Shown here: one piece after another, positions 52,501 to 61,627 of the stretch
Layout of the letters: every line of letters starts with the position of its first letter
Position numbering within the stretch: position 1 is the first letter of the stretch
NCBI GenBank assembly: GCA_026419785.1
Contig: JAODTK010000322.1
Span: forward strand, 1 to 64,000
DNA length: 64,000 bases
DNA from: Sclerodactyla briareus
Taxonomy: Eukaryota > Echinodermata > Holothuroidea > Dendrochirotida > Sclerodactylidae
Direction: 5' to 3'
Program-made: the position numbers and the translations under genes
Notes under the pieces: model-generated
Told to the model about the DNA's origin: nothing
What the model saw: only the letters and a program-made list of their open reading frames with translations
The model's database searches: none

Positions 52501-55500
52501 ACTACAAAGTCCGTACAACCACCAATATAGTCTTTTAGAGTGTGTATCAATGCAAAGTTGGGTATTTATATTTTGCTCTCCCTGAAAGGTTTGCTGGCGC
52601 ATTACCCATTATGCTTGTTTATGCATTATTTCTATATATCAGGTATTGACTCAATACTAACTACCACAACAATAAATAATGGCTTCGGGTTGATCTAAAA
52701 ACTTCATGTTAAAGGGGAATCCAGGCAAGAGGTACAGTATTTTTCTTGCCTTTCTAGATCTTTTTCCCAACATATTGGTACGTAGTTGATGACTAAGTCA
52801 CCAGGCATAGCTTCAGTGTGTACACGTACGTACGTATGAGTTAGGATCAGCACACAGAAGTAGCAGATCACAGGTTCATATCATCATTCTTTCAACAAAA
52901 ATACTGTTAATGTAGAACAAATTGATGCATTAAAAAAACCGGAACCACGGTGGGGAGGTCCAAATCATTTCTCGTGAAGTTAGGCCTACAAAACCGATAG
53001 CAAAGGCACAAGAAGCATAAGGTGCCACTCGCAAACAATCTTTCGAAACTCTTTCGTTCCGAGCGTTCACCCACAAAGTCTTTTAGAGATGCCCATGGGA
53101 CTTAAAGTACGTGAAAATTTCACATTACAAATTTCCCATTGACAGTCGTCATAGAAGGCGATAATCTGATTGGTCATTTGAATCATGTGTTGTGACTGCT
53201 TGTGTCGGCCAGATTGTTCATGTCAGTCGGACATTGTCAGGTGTTTGAAATTTTCGACAAGAAAAATTGGGTGAAAAAAATCAAAATGCGAATTTAGAAA
53301 GTGGAGGGGTAGTACAGATTATAGAGTATGTTTGTTTCGACGAGGCCATGCTAAAACTTGACGGACGCGATCAAATAACAGTTCATTTATAATTGGGAGG
53401 TATAACATTGTATAGTGTTAGTCGGTTATAAATAGCAGTCTGGGTAGTCCCCTACGTCCACCATATGGAGGATTCCAATAGTCACGCTAAGAGGGCGCTG
53501 TGCCGGTAGTACTGTGCTTAATATGGCGGCCCCAATAGCCAAAGGCGGGCAGTTTGAACTCAGTGTTTTGATCTGGGAGGGGGTCGTTTCAGAGCGCTCA
53601 AACGCTTGAAAATGGTTTGAAAAAAGCAGAAAAGGTAGGGGAACATGTCTCGTGCCCGGAGTTCCCTTTAACATTGTGAAACAGTCTGCAGTAAGGTACA
53701 CAAGGGAAGTTAACCATCAAATATTGAACCTGAAGATAGTAGAACCAGAAGAAAATTCCACAAAGATTCAGCCAAGAAGAGCAAGATTAGAAGTGAGGAG
53801 AAATTCATACTTTAACAGAATTCTGGAAACCAGGAACAATTGCCAGAACCAGACGAGACAGTTATACAGTAGACCAGAAGGCTGAAAAATTCAAGAAAGG
53901 AATCAAGAAATGTGGAATCTTTACGGGTCTTCTTCGCCATTCTCCAAGAACCTCATGGGGGACAAGGCGAGAGGGATGGCCATCAGGTTAAATCAGGTAA
54001 GGCGCTGTTGGTGGTTTATAGATGTATTAAAAAAATATCATCACTTCATATATTTCATTTTGTGGGATGATTGCAGAATGTAGTACATGTGTAACTGGAT
54101 GTATGGATTGTGTTAGGGATTAGGGGTGGGGTTAGGTTTAGTAAGGTTAGCTCACTGAAGGTTAGGTTTTGGAACGTATAAGATTGGGATAACATCTTCA
54201 ACTGGAATCTGACCCATAACCCACCCACCAGGCCTAAGCCATAATCACAAACCCCCGCACCAATTACAAACAGGTAACATTGGCAATCATTCATTCTGCC
54301 CATTTTGCCAAAAAATTCTTCCAAAATTAAGATTGAACGAAGTGGCCCCTGCCAGCAGACATGAGTACTGATTAGGCCTAGCCTAGTAACATTATTTCAG
54401 TAACAAGTTAATTCAGTCCCTTGTATCGAAACCACTATCTTGGATCACCACTGCTTACCCTACAAGTTTGCATAAGGCCAAAAAAAAAAAAAAAAACAGT
54501 TCTGTCCCCGCCCGCCCGCTTATTTTCACGCCGCATGGTTTTTTTTTTTTCTTTCCTTTTCTTGCAAATATGCCAAAACTAGAATATTTTAAAATCCAAA
54601 TTAGCTAGCCATGACCGCAAAAAAACCATGATCGCGAGTCGTCAGGATGCACTGTCAGCATTTGTTTGTAAAGTTGGAAATATTTCCGTACTCTTGCAGC
54701 AGCAGGACCAGTAGGCTTATGTTTGTTACACTCATGACCATCCGTCGCCACATGGTTTCGTCCGTCCCACTAGCACCGGCACGATCTGATGAATCTTTTC
54801 GAGCAAGCCTGATTCGCTCTTCGTTGCTCCCGAGTTCATTTATAAACAGATATGCACTGCGTATCAGCCTGAGCCTGCCTGCCAATCCTCTCCGTGGTGC
54901 CCGGCCTGTCTTGCACATGTCAATTGATGCAAAGGTTGAATGCATGTACGTGGTGTGTTCTCTAAACTACCTCGGGCCAGGTACTGTCGATCGAAATCAT
55001 TTCAACAAGTGGCGATTTAGGGAACTAAATTTCAAAATGTTTTGTGTGATGCTGCATATGCGCTAGAAATGGACTTCTTCTAGAATTATAAAACCATACT
55101 ACGCTCGTACGAGAGGAGGAGGGGCAGAGTTTGTCAGATATGTTCAATAAATTTGCTTGCGGAGAAGAGGACGAAACGGCCCCATCGATGCAAAAATACC
55201 AGACGTACGTGAGTATACAATCACAAAAATTAACGCTGCTAGGTGTGAGGCACATAGGTCACACTCACTAGGCTTAAAAATGTACGCAGGGGCTGCGTGT
55301 ATTTAAATGAGTTGGGTTTGTTTGGAGCTCACGTTGAACAAATGGCGAATTTTTTGTAGCGGATTTCTTAAATTGGATCAAAGACAAAGCAAAATTTGTG
55401 CCAATTTCAGCATTGCAGAATTCGTTTTCTGTTCAAGACCTTCCATCTAAGCTGCAACTTGATTTGGCAAACAGGCATGTTGTCCCTAAACATAAAGCAG

Positions 55501-56121
55501 ACAAACAGTTGATGTGCGGATTAGGAGCTCGTTGGGCGAGTCCTCTCAAAAAAAAAAAAGAAAAAAAAAAAAGGCCCGACGCCCAAAAAGTGGAAAAGTT
55601 TGGACGAGAAACTAGTTTTTTTTGTACTCGGCTAATGTAGACAATGTGTAATTAGTGTTAGGGATTAGGAGTGGGTTAGGGTGCATTCCAATTTCCAGAG
55701 TAATCTCGGAGTTTAGTGTCACTAAACCTTACCCACACTAACCCTAAGTAACCCCACCTCAATCCAATTCCAAACAAGCATACAATACACCAGTAACATC
55801 CTGACAGGATATACATTATGCAATCATTACCCAAGTTGTGTGGGGGCGCGACAGAGGTCCCTGCCAGGGACTAAATCAACTAGCATACCATAACAGAATA
55901 TGACAAAAGTCAGTAAACCATCTTCACTGCATGAACGACTCAGGGACAGTGACATAGACGTGCAAATTTCGCGGAAAGGGTACATGCATTGTGTTTTGTA
56001 AGGAAGAGCGCGACCAGTGTCATTTTTTAATCGGAGTGAAATATAGAACTGATCTTGTCGTGAATACAGACTATATTCAGAAAATAAAAGGCAATGATAA
56101 TGTATCAGTTATTCCTACCAT
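27730..56121 (-). CDS. IMP4: U3 small nucleolar ribonucleoprotein IMP4 (whole gene span)
   Basis: IMP4 is the Brix-domain protein that joins IMP3 and MPP10 in the U3 snoRNP; in the nucleolus the particle directs early pre-18S rRNA cleavage. Exons seen: 56119-56165 (tentative, ends in ATG), 50852-50957, 42366-42453, 41072-41212, 35922-36075, 33843-33937, 31579-31652 and 27730-27842. They give, in order, the basic REYLYRKS start, EYRW with the DPK motif, ACRANAVTDF and VHEHRGVP, CHLPYGPTALFTILN and VMRHDIPNIGNMSE, KNILKYLFP and RVITFANQ, IELTEVGPRFELK, and ADVEW with PYMNTSKKR. Human IMP4 has 291 residues and matching order. The exon between DAL and the EYRW exon, and a short LKMF segment, were not found. 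About ten single-base indels occur, while splice sites and phases fit. Introns hold E2, E3, a SINE and the 600-bp array. Confidence 0.9.
28461..30056 (+). mobile_element. Composite tandem-repeat element E2 (IMP4 intron)
   Basis: The left edge motif is GATTCCTTGAC (28461-28471) and the right edge GTCAAGGATC (30047-30056), preceded by CACACACA-rich sequence and ATGACTGCATAGAT. Internal units of about 295-317 bp are marked by GACCTGACCCCAAAACAATA at about 28636, 28931, 29238, 29553 and, decayed, 29870. It is inverted relative to E1. Confidence 0.72.
30057..30510. other. Spacer between E2 and E3
   Basis: No exon seen. The last 30 bases (AGAAAGCCAAAAGGCTTAGT) resemble the left flank of E2 (AGAAAGCTGAGAGGCTCAGT), so the element may start before the GATTCC motif. 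Confidence 0.4.
30511..31558 (+). mobile_element. Composite tandem-repeat element E3 (IMP4 intron)
   Basis: Left edge GATCCTGAC (30511-30519). Units with the same CAAAACAATAGG block at about 30700, 31080 and 31385. Then a (CA)n tract (about 31488-31517), CATGACTGCATAG and GATTCCTCTGACTTGGTCAA followed by GGAATC at 31558. That right end can fold into a near-perfect hairpin. Confidence 0.72.
31579..31652 (-). CDS. IMP4: IMP4 internal exon
   Basis: A TTTTTTCAG acceptor precedes 31652 and a GTGAGT donor follows 31579. It reads HHTYKKADQKN, then IELTEVGPRFELK, with no indel, starting and ending one base out of phase exactly as its neighbours require. Human equivalent: HHVYKKTDHRN, then VELTEVGPRFELK. 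Confidence 0.95.
33420..33695 (-). repeat. tRNA-derived SINE-like sequence
   Basis: Read on the minus strand, it starts GTTGCTCTGCATATCGAACC, with an A-box-like ACCGAGTGGTTCATTAGTAG and a B-box-like region ending CAAATCC, then a unique body with TACCCCACCTCC. The order resembles deuterostome tRNA-derived SINEs. The 87-codon open frame across it is not supported as a gene. Confidence 0.42.
33843..33937 (-). CDS. IMP4: IMP4 internal exon
   Basis: Acceptor TCATGTCCAG precedes 33937 and donor GTAAGC follows 33843. It reads VKNILKYLFPSP, then in a shifted frame KDESTRVITFANQED, and ends AG to complete the Arg before HHTYKK. One extra T after CCC and one missing base before the donor offset each other. 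Human equivalent: VSDILRYLFPVPK with VITFANQDDY. Confidence 0.92.
34285..34640 (+). repeat. Hairpin-ended dispersed repeat, copy 3 (IMP4 intron)
   Basis: Contains GATGACCTTGAAATGACCTC, CGAACTCATC, GCGGTAAAGAGTTATTGCGC, the GGTGGCGGCGGAG block and CAAAACCATAA. Its terminal stem is interrupted by an extra CTCTTCCAGTGT in the loop (ATCCCCG...CGGGGAT). Confidence 0.68.
35922..36075 (-). CDS. IMP4: IMP4 exon encoding the core of the Brix domain
   Basis: The acceptor is TCACTCTACAG and the donor AGG|GTGAGC. After completing a Gly-preceding Asp codon with the upstream exon, it reads GLQICHLPYGPTALFTILN, then VMRHDIPNIGNMSE and YPHLIFH. Human IMP4 has SHLPFGPTAYFTLCN and VMRHDIPDLGTMSE. One base is missing near 35930 (AAA-TGGGAG), just before the FNSKMGER-like end. 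This exon alone identifies the family. Confidence 0.96.
36076..39780. other. IMP4 intron; no other exon confirmed
   Basis: AT-rich sequence. Plus-strand open frames near 38655-39127 are Gln/Thr-rich or hydrophobic but lack acceptor/donor pairs. No clear repeat family. Confidence 0.35.
39795..40233. other. GC-rich coding-like patch, unidentified
   Basis: Overlapping long open frames occur on both strands (plus 39795-40127 and 39931-40233; minus 39807-40196) in a locally GC- and CpG-rich segment within an IMP4 intron. No recognised domain and no convincing splice sites. It may be a decayed mobile-element fragment. Confidence 0.25.
40871..40886 (+). repeat. Poly-G run of 16
   Basis: Uninterrupted G16 followed by GGGGTCCCCCTCTCCTCCC-like sequence. 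The true length is uncertain because homopolymers are error-prone. Confidence 0.8.
41072..41212 (-). CDS. IMP4: IMP4 internal exon
   Basis: The acceptor CCTGCTGCAG precedes 41212 and the donor GTGAGT follows CCTG at 41072. It reads ESELILP, then (shifted) NAQRLNP, NYDIQGLYRACRANAVTDF and, shifted again, IIVHEHRGVP. Human equivalent: ELKLVFPGAQRMNRG, ALVRACKANGVTDL and VHEHRGTP. Extra bases in a C-run and a T-run explain the two shifts. An 82-codon open frame on the opposite strand is a shadow. Confidence 0.93.
41213..42365. other. IMP4 intron
   Basis: A short exon for the LKMF-containing segment of IMP4 should lie here but was not found. A G-run lies at about 42295-42306. Confidence 0.35.
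42366..42453 (-). CDS. IMP4: IMP4 internal exon
   Basis: Acceptor CACTTCTAG precedes 42453 and donor AAAG|GTGAAA ends it. It reads EYRW and then, one base shifted, AGVEDPKIMLT and a degraded SRDPT equivalent. Human equivalent: DDEYRWAGVEDPKVMITTSRD. Several indels make the first ten codons and the last six uncertain. Confidence 0.85.
43120..47290. repeat. Tandem array of about 600-bp dimeric units (IMP4 intron)
   Basis: The landmark GCCCGTAACTCCTT recurs at about 43376, 43976, 44582, 45186 and 45780, so there are four full units and a decayed tail to about 46700. Each unit consists of two related 300-bp halves, both with TTTTGACCCCTA...GTGACCTTGAATGACCTT, an ATGGCAGTTTT or ATGGCGGTTTT block, TGTAACTCTCCATGTGAT and GAGCATTTTGCATTC. 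The array is flanked by a diverged direct repeat of about 110-150 bp (about 43195-43320 and 47140-47280; shared CACCATAGC, CCTACGGTTTCATCTGTAAT). Confidence 0.82.
44059..44071 (+). promoter_or_regulatory. Perfect DR1 AGGTCAGAGGTCA in the 600-bp array
   Basis: Identical to the DR1 at 4267-4279 although the host repeat is unrelated. Other units carry close variants (for example near 43454). Binding is possible; function is not shown. Confidence 0.42.
47291..49204. other. IMP4 intron with decayed repeats
   Basis: A fragment of the GTGCTGACA-plus-ACACAC repeat lies at about 47320-47415, an ACAC-rich tract near 47838-47868, and C-runs near 48050 and 48946. No exon confirmed. Confidence 0.35.
49205..49617 (+). 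repeat. tRNA-derived SINE with (ATT)n tail
   Basis: The head has an A-box-like TTCCTCAGTCGGTAGAACTC and a B-box-like GCAAGTTTGGATCCATC. A unique body follows, then the AAAAAGCGCTCTATACGCAC motif common at the 3' ends of deuterostome SINEs, and finally a (TTA/ATT)n tail to 49617. Confidence 0.68.
49937..50640 (+). other. Two long adjacent open frames, coding status uncertain
   Basis: After an acceptor-like sequence (GGGCTTTTTTGGCAG, about 49936) lie open frames 49995-50345 and 50339-50638 (116 and 99 codons). The second is Cys-rich (RCPDENNYC near its start). No family recognised. Their position on the opposite strand to IMP4, just next to an IMP4 exon, argues against a gene. Confidence 0.2.
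50852..50957 (-). CDS. IMP4: IMP4 N-terminal exon
   Basis: The acceptor CTCCTTAACAG precedes 50957. The exon starts LRRQAR, then (one base missing) RREYLYRKS and, shifted again, an EKSQLKDAL-like basic helix. Human IMP4 begins MLRREARLRREYLYRKA. The initiator ATG would be the last codon of the previous exon. The 3' boundary (G|GTTTGG at 50852) is a guess. Confidence 0.82.
50958..53420. other. Long first intron of IMP4, or intergenic sequence
   Basis: Acceptor-like T-runs precede open plus-strand stretches at 51720-51825 and 52365-52585, but no donors or motifs confirm exons. Confidence 0.3.
53424..53609 (+). promoter_or_regulatory. TATA promoter with a short first ORF
   Basis: TTATAAATAG at about 53424-53433 lies about 90 bp before ATGGCGGCC at 53523. 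The ATG opens 28 codons, starting MAAPIAKGGQFELSVLIWE, before a stop. A donor-like AAAAG|GTAGGG follows at 53635. ATGGCGGCC is a common YY1-type promoter-proximal word. A gene start on the plus strand is plausible; no second exon was confirmed. Confidence 0.33.
53640..53998 (+). other. Basic, coding-like stretch ending at a GTAAGG donor
   Basis: Lys/Arg/Glu-rich readings occupy two frames, and ATCAG|GTAAGG follows at 53998. It may be exonic sequence of the gene suggested at 53.5 kb. Product not recognised. Confidence 0.22.
53999..56118. other. No gene confirmed
   Basis: An A-run lies at 54480-54497 and an A-rich run at about 55550-55572. Short GGGATTAGG(G)GTGGGGTTAGG blocks occur near 54116 and 55660. 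A minus-strand TTTATAAAT box (about 54839-54847) lies about 90 bp before an ATG at 54753 opening 32 codons with a hydrophobic stretch; this is weak. Confidence 0.28.
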
Positions 56122-56165
56122 TTTTGTCGTGAATCTCCAAAGGTAAAAGACGACAAGAAAGATCA
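56119..56165 (-). CDS. IMP4: Possible IMP4 first exon (5' UTR ending in ATG)
   Basis: The next IMP4 exon starts with the second codon, so exon 1 should end ATG|GT. AAAAATG|GTAGGA at 56119 fits. Just upstream is a pyrimidine-rich CTTTCTTGTCGTCTTTTACC, like the TOP tracts of ribosome-biogenesis genes. An alternative is ATATG|GTGGAC at 53464-53462. Only a transcript can decide. Confidence 0.35.
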
Positions 56166-56570
56166 CCTACTTCGTGTGTGTGGACATGCTCTTTCCGCGA
56201 AAGTTGCTCAGAAGTTAGCCTAATTACCCCGCATAAGTTGATCTGGCTATAGGTTCAAGTGAGACAGCCAATAACGAGACTACGGGGAAGCGCGCCAGAA
56301 AGAAATTTATTCCGAAAGACCCCAAAACTGACGTCGTTTCGCGCATAATTTCATTACTCATTTGATTGCCAATGCTTCACTCTGCCGATGTGCAAAAACA
56401 ACAAGGAACGAGGATTCTAGTGCGTTATACTTATCCGGGGGAGGAAAATCACGAATAACGGAAACGACGAATTCTTCCAGAAGAGACCACAAAGAAGTTA
56501 TTCGCGGAAAGACCATTGGATGCAGCAGCCCGGGCATATAGTCGTTATTGGTTTTGGCGGAATTATAATT

Positions 56571-56815
56571 CATAGAATTCATTCGCCGGTGATAGCATCC
56601 GTGACGCATGCGTACAGTGGTGCTTATATGCCTATTCGGTTGGTTGCTCATTGTTTTTGTTTTCCGACGCCTTCTGTGAACCAATATCAATTTTTGCAAA
56701 ACTAAATAGCATGCAAAGATTCAGAACACTTGACACGGGCCCATCTCCATCTCAGCTCGCGTGAATTCGCGATTTCTCTCATACGTTCCGGACCCGCATA
56801 CACTACAATAGAATC
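56571..56815. repeat. Dispersed repeat shared with 13.92-14.16 kb, copy 2
   Basis: Same order of words: CATAGAATTCATTCGCCGGTG, GCATCCG, GTGCTTATAT, CCTATTCGGTTGGTT and GAATCCTAGCC. Confidence 0.6.
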
Positions 56816-58555
56816 CTAGCCTGGCTGAGGAACTGAGATTAGAGGATTACGAGGGAGGAATCTGGCCAAAAAACTAAGTGACTTACTAATCTACTTAATC
56901 TGGCATAAGTCGGTAACATTTATGCAACCGGAAAACATCCAAAACAACAACTAATTATCAATGAAGAATGAGAGGATTACACACCAAAAAGGGGCCCCTG
57001 AAATCGCCTGAGGTGGGAGATGGTCGCAGGTCCACCTACGCGGACCTCCCCTTTCCCACCATTCACTCCTTTCCAAGAATTTTATTTGAAAATTGTCTTG
57101 AATATTTCACATGTCATGTAAGCATACCCAATGATCGGGTTCTTCAACAAAATCGAACAGAATACATTGGTTGCGGTTGAAAGGGAGGGGGGGGGCAGGC
57201 TCTATTGACCCCCCCCCCATATCATTCCTCGGCGCTTTTCTGGTTCGCTGCGATCGCCTCGTACAAAATACCCATTACAGCCCTATTGCTTCACTGTAAC
57301 CATAAGTTGTCCTCGACAATTACCACCCTTTTATTCACTTCCTGTACATTTTGTATAAAGGAACATTAGAGGAAAAATGTCTTCTTTCTGTTAGTGCATT
57401 TTTTTCTAGAATAAACTATTCTTTCTGCGCGTCGGACCGGTAGGGTGTGAAAAAAGAAAAAACCCTCCAAAATTCTGTTTCGGGCCCTATGGTTTTTTAC
57501 AGGGTGCACACGGCAATCGCCACTTTCCAACCGCTGGTTACCACTACTGACCAGTTCGCACAAACTTTGTATCAACCCCCATAAAGAACGACAATTAACC
57601 CTTTCATATGACACCTATTCATACTCATAGGATCGTCCTGGCAGTCGGACTCGGGGGGTTGAAAATAAACCCATAAGCATGTAAACATGTCAACCAGCTA
57701 TGCTTATACAAGTATACACAAGCCACTCGGAACAAAGGGCCGTGGGTCATAACAGTCTCATTATGTTATGTCTGTATTTCAAGCTAAATGTTTATTATTA
57801 ACATACCGCTAAAGCCGGCAGGACTGAAAACCAGGATGTTGGAAAATATTTTCCTCATCTGCACACTATTTATTTTCTTGATTGGTAGGAAAAATGTTTA
57901 GATAGGTCGTGAGAGAGCCACATAACGTAACAGTGTTGTATTTGCACCGGAGAAAGGATCACTCGGTCTAATTTGTCCAATTAGTGGTTCACGTAGGCCC
58001 TGTGTATTCGCCTCGGTCATAGGGCTGATTCAATACTTGGAGGGCTCGGACACATTTATTATGTGTAACTTAGTACCCCAATCAGAAAAAGGAATTGATA
58101 TGCCCGTCTCGGTTCATGCCCCCCTCTCCAATTAGCAGCAGGAAGTGTACCAGACAGGTTCACCGACTACATCATAGATTTAAGATAAGTGAGTGGGATC
58201 TGTACACTGAGAGCTCAGTAAACTGTGAAAGGGTTTGTGTGTCCTTGTCTGGACAATGTGAAACAATTAACCAACAGTAGCCCGGCTATAGGGGACCCCT
58301 ATGTGAGGATTTATGTGAGTGCATGCCCACTTCTGAACCTGGCAACGGTGTACACAAAAGTGGGGTCCCCGTGGAACTCTTTTACGCTATCCTCTAAAAT
58401 GTTTCAGTGCTGAGAAGTCCAATGTCGACATAACATTTATCATTGTTCAAGCTCAGCACACCCATTCTACAGAGTACATCCCTGGATACGTGTGATAGAA
58501 GTTTCGTACGTCATTTCATTGATTTATTGGTTTGTTGAACAAGACGCGCTGGTCT
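56816..58555. other. No gene recognised
   Basis: A G-run/C-run pair at about 57186-57220 flanks CAGGCTCTATTGA. Several short open frames are unsupported. Confidence 0.3.
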
Positions 58556-58559
58556 TCAG

Positions 58560-58955
58560 AACAACCTGGCCCCAGAAGGTCACAAGGTCATTGAGTCAAT
58601 GAGGTCAAAAGGTCCAAGTATCAAAGGAAGTCACCAGATGTAGATTACACAGACGAACAAAACTTTCAATTTACAGGCATCGCTCTGAAATGTTTTGTTG
58701 CCAAGATATAGAAAACTGCCCTATGGTGACCTTCGATGACGTACCTCAAGTGACCTGACCCTGACCAATATTTACTCATAGTCTTGCTTCATTAGATAGT
58801 AACTTACGATTTTTTTGTGGACTTTGCTCTTTTTTGACTTTGAAACACCTTACCACATCAGCAACCCAAGTGCCTAATTTGAACTTGATACCTGATGCGC
58901 TGCTTGAATATGTGCTGACAACATGAGTGTCACACCCGCATAGACACACCACATC
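58560..58955. repeat. TGACCT-type dispersed repeat, second copy
   Basis: Parallels 13400-13695: GTGACCTT words, GCAACCCAAGTGCCTAATTT, GAACTTGATAC, TTGAATATGTGCTGACAA and GTGTCACAC. Confidence 0.6.
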
Positions 58956-59528
58956 GAGATAAGGGAGCGACACAATACACAACGGCACGGTGCATGCTCA
59001 TGGATTCCATTTGCCTTCGCAAGGACACAATCTCCCGAATTTCTGGTTTCGTACAAGCAATCACTCCGTGTTTCACCAAAAACAATCGAGTAAGTTGTAC
59101 TCTCGATATGAAGCTATAGCTTTTCATAATCACACACGTGGAATTTCTAAATTATCCTTTCGGTTTCCTACTTTTGTGGAGACAAATGACCTTTCCCGAT
59201 CACCAAGCATTATTCATTCTGCCAAAGTTTGGAGAATCACAGAAGTATGCAAATTTCCCCTCCGTTGATTTCACATAACCTGACTTTTGTCAGGAATAAG
59301 TGGAGTCCCCATCCGGCAAGTTTGTTAACATAGAACAAACCTAAATTTTCGCGTATTATGCAAATAATGGGCTGTGCAGAACATAAAAAACGAAATTGAT
59401 TTCCGCCGACAATACAACACAGGGTAAAATATATGATCCTGTTTGTTGAATTGTCTTGGTTTGATACTATTCCAGACATCGATCTCACTCGTTGACCTCA
59501 GTAAGCTTCGACCTGACCACACAACAAC

Positions 59529-59602
59529 AGGGGGGGGGAGGGGCAGGGGGGGTTTTGCAGGGGGGAAGGGCCAGGGGGGCTAGGGGCGGGGGGGGGGAGG
59601 AA
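59529..59602 (+). repeat. G-rich, quadruplex-capable tract
   Basis: Seven or more runs of four to nine G separated by A, C or T-containing loops over 74 bp. It produces Gly-rich (plus) and Pro-rich (minus) open frames that are not genes. Confidence 0.85.
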
Positions 59603-59783
59603 CAACACGGAGTCGGCTGTTTCAAGTATAGCCAGTATGCCAGTATTCGTCTGATCATCGCTTTCCCGATTACAAGCGTATTCATTCTCGTAGCAGGCTA
59701 GGTAAATAACGGGTCCATTCTGTCCTTGTACCGTGCAAAAATGTTGAAAGATATTTGTTCCCTGTGTTTATCAACGTTATTAT

Positions 59784-59876
59784 ATTAATTTTGTATTATA
59801 TTATTATTATTATTATTATATTATTATTATTATTATATTATTATTATTATTATATTATTATTATTATTATTATTAC
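59784..59876. repeat. (TTA)n microsatellite
   Basis: Interrupted ATT/TTA triplets over about 90 bp. Confidence 0.95.
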
Positions 59877-61060
59877 CAACCAGCTTAAACTCAATTGTTT
59901 GTAATTGTGCTGAGACCTTTCGTGAAATGAGTGGTTGGGGTGGTAGGGGTACTGTTCCCGGTTGTGCTGGGTCGATTTTGTGTTCGGGTCCCCGCGTGAC
60001 TGAGGGGTCCTTAGTTACTGCGATTTTGGAAACATCGTATCAAACAGAAGCTCTGCCTGCACCTAACCTTCCCGGTATTTCAGCTTTTCTTCCCAGTGAA
60101 ACCTTGTCAGGGCGGGGGGCACTCCACCCCCGCACTCTGCCAATACTGGGAGGTACCGTTTTCAAGTTAATTTTAGATTGGCCTACTTGTTGAGAATGCC
60201 CATAAATAAGTTTGTCATAGGCCACCGGGATTTAGGGTATGCATGGCTAACTGAGAGCTCAATCCCAATTTTAGGTGTATGTGCCTTGAGACTTACCAGT
60301 GATAACACAAAACCCTGTTTGAGTTGACTACAGGACAAGATGGGTGAAGGAATTATGCCCATACTGCAGTGTCCAAGGACAATATTCAGTCTGTCCAGGG
60401 ACACCCCTATAAACTTGCAATATCATCCGTCCACTGTTCCACAGTGTCGCACCCTAAATTGATTGTTGAATACTCTATTTTAAATTTGCAAATAGACAAA
60501 TTGTATGACAAAACATTCACCGGTCCCGCCCCAGGTGGTAGAGTCACCCTGTCGCCTCAATCTCATTCCCTTTCCCTTGAAAAACAACTCAAGTTTACAC
60601 CGTTTTGGGGCATTCCAACGATAATTCGGAAATAGTTGGACTTTTCTTCACTTTTGGAATTTTTGAGCCAATGTCCCTTTTTGACAACGCAATTTGTAGC
60701 GTTCCCTGACCGCATTTACGATGCCGCGCCGTGTGCCCTCATTGTGATAGCATGTGCACCGTGTACCCAACATTCAACAACAAGTGGTCGCACCCATAAA
60801 CAAATAAATAAATAAAATCACAGATCCCGCCAGGTGGTAGACCTGCCTCCGTCGCCTCAACCCCCTTCACCTCAAGATTGCGATTTGTATGTTCATTTGT
60901 TTGTTCATCTAATTAACTGGTCCCTTGCAGGAAAACTTCAACGTCCAATGAAGGAGCAACACACCAAGCTGGCATTTTTAGCTGCGTGTAAGCAGCTCTA
61001 CAAGTCATCATGTCTGTTCGTCCGTTAGTTCGTTTGTTCGTCCATTCTGTTCGTCACGTT
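59877..61060. other. Unassigned; weak internal duplication
   Basis: A CCCGCC..AGGTGGTAGA block recurs near 60527 and 60827, followed each time by a CCTC..GTCGCCTCAA block. Open frames at 59927-60193 and 60369-60635 have no recognised product. Confidence 0.35.
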
Positions 61061-61352
61061 CATTCGTAACTTCTGAACCGTACATGCGATCAGGTTGAAA
61101 CTTGGTGGGTGGATGAAGCATGCCACTGGCTAGGCTGAGTAACATTTTGTTTGTATAATGTGATGAAATTTTTTAATTAAATCCAATTAATTACCCCAAT
61201 AAGTCTCCATTCGTAACTTCTGAACCGTACATGCGATCAGGTTGAAACTTGGTGGGTGGATGAAGCATGCCACTGGCTAGGCTGAGTTCACCAATTTTAT
61301 TTTGCATAGTGTGATTAGATTTTAATTGAATCCAATTATTTACCCCAATTTT
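61061..61352. repeat. 147-bp tandem duplication
   Basis: Two copies begin CATTCGTAACTTCTGAACCG at 61061 and 61208. The first 80 or so bases are nearly identical and the ends diverge. A TTCGTCCGTT-rich lead-in precedes. Confidence 0.9.
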
Positions 61353-61565
61353 GTCTATCCACTGCAGCCCTTCCCATTGAACTCTCTGTGAGAGTGGTTG
61401 GTTTACCGACTCCTTGGAGCTGCAGGGCTGGCCTGCATGTAGAGCAGGGACTGTTTACTTTGTCTGCATGTCAGTACTGAGGTGGCTGGAATACAGGCAA
61501 TAGGGGGGGGGGGGGGCAGCAGTTCCTGTGGGAGATCTGTAAAAACATCACTGCGGAGTGTGGCC

Positions 61566-61627
61566 CTAGACTTCCATTGTGGATCCAAGTGTGTTGGCTA
61601 GACTTTCCATTGTGGATCCACAAGTGT
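61566..61627. repeat. 33-bp-spaced tandem repeat with TGTGGATCCACA
   Basis: TAGACTTCCATTGTGGATCC and TAGACTTTCCATTGTGGATC occur back to back. The second copy contains the palindrome TGTGGATCCACA. Confidence 0.8.

Noticed and set aside
51720-52585. Open stretches after T-rich acceptors at 51719 and 52364
   Set aside because: No donors or domains, and stops interrupt the continuation.
59485-59701. Gly-rich and Pro-rich frames
   Set aside because: Translation of the G-rich tract.
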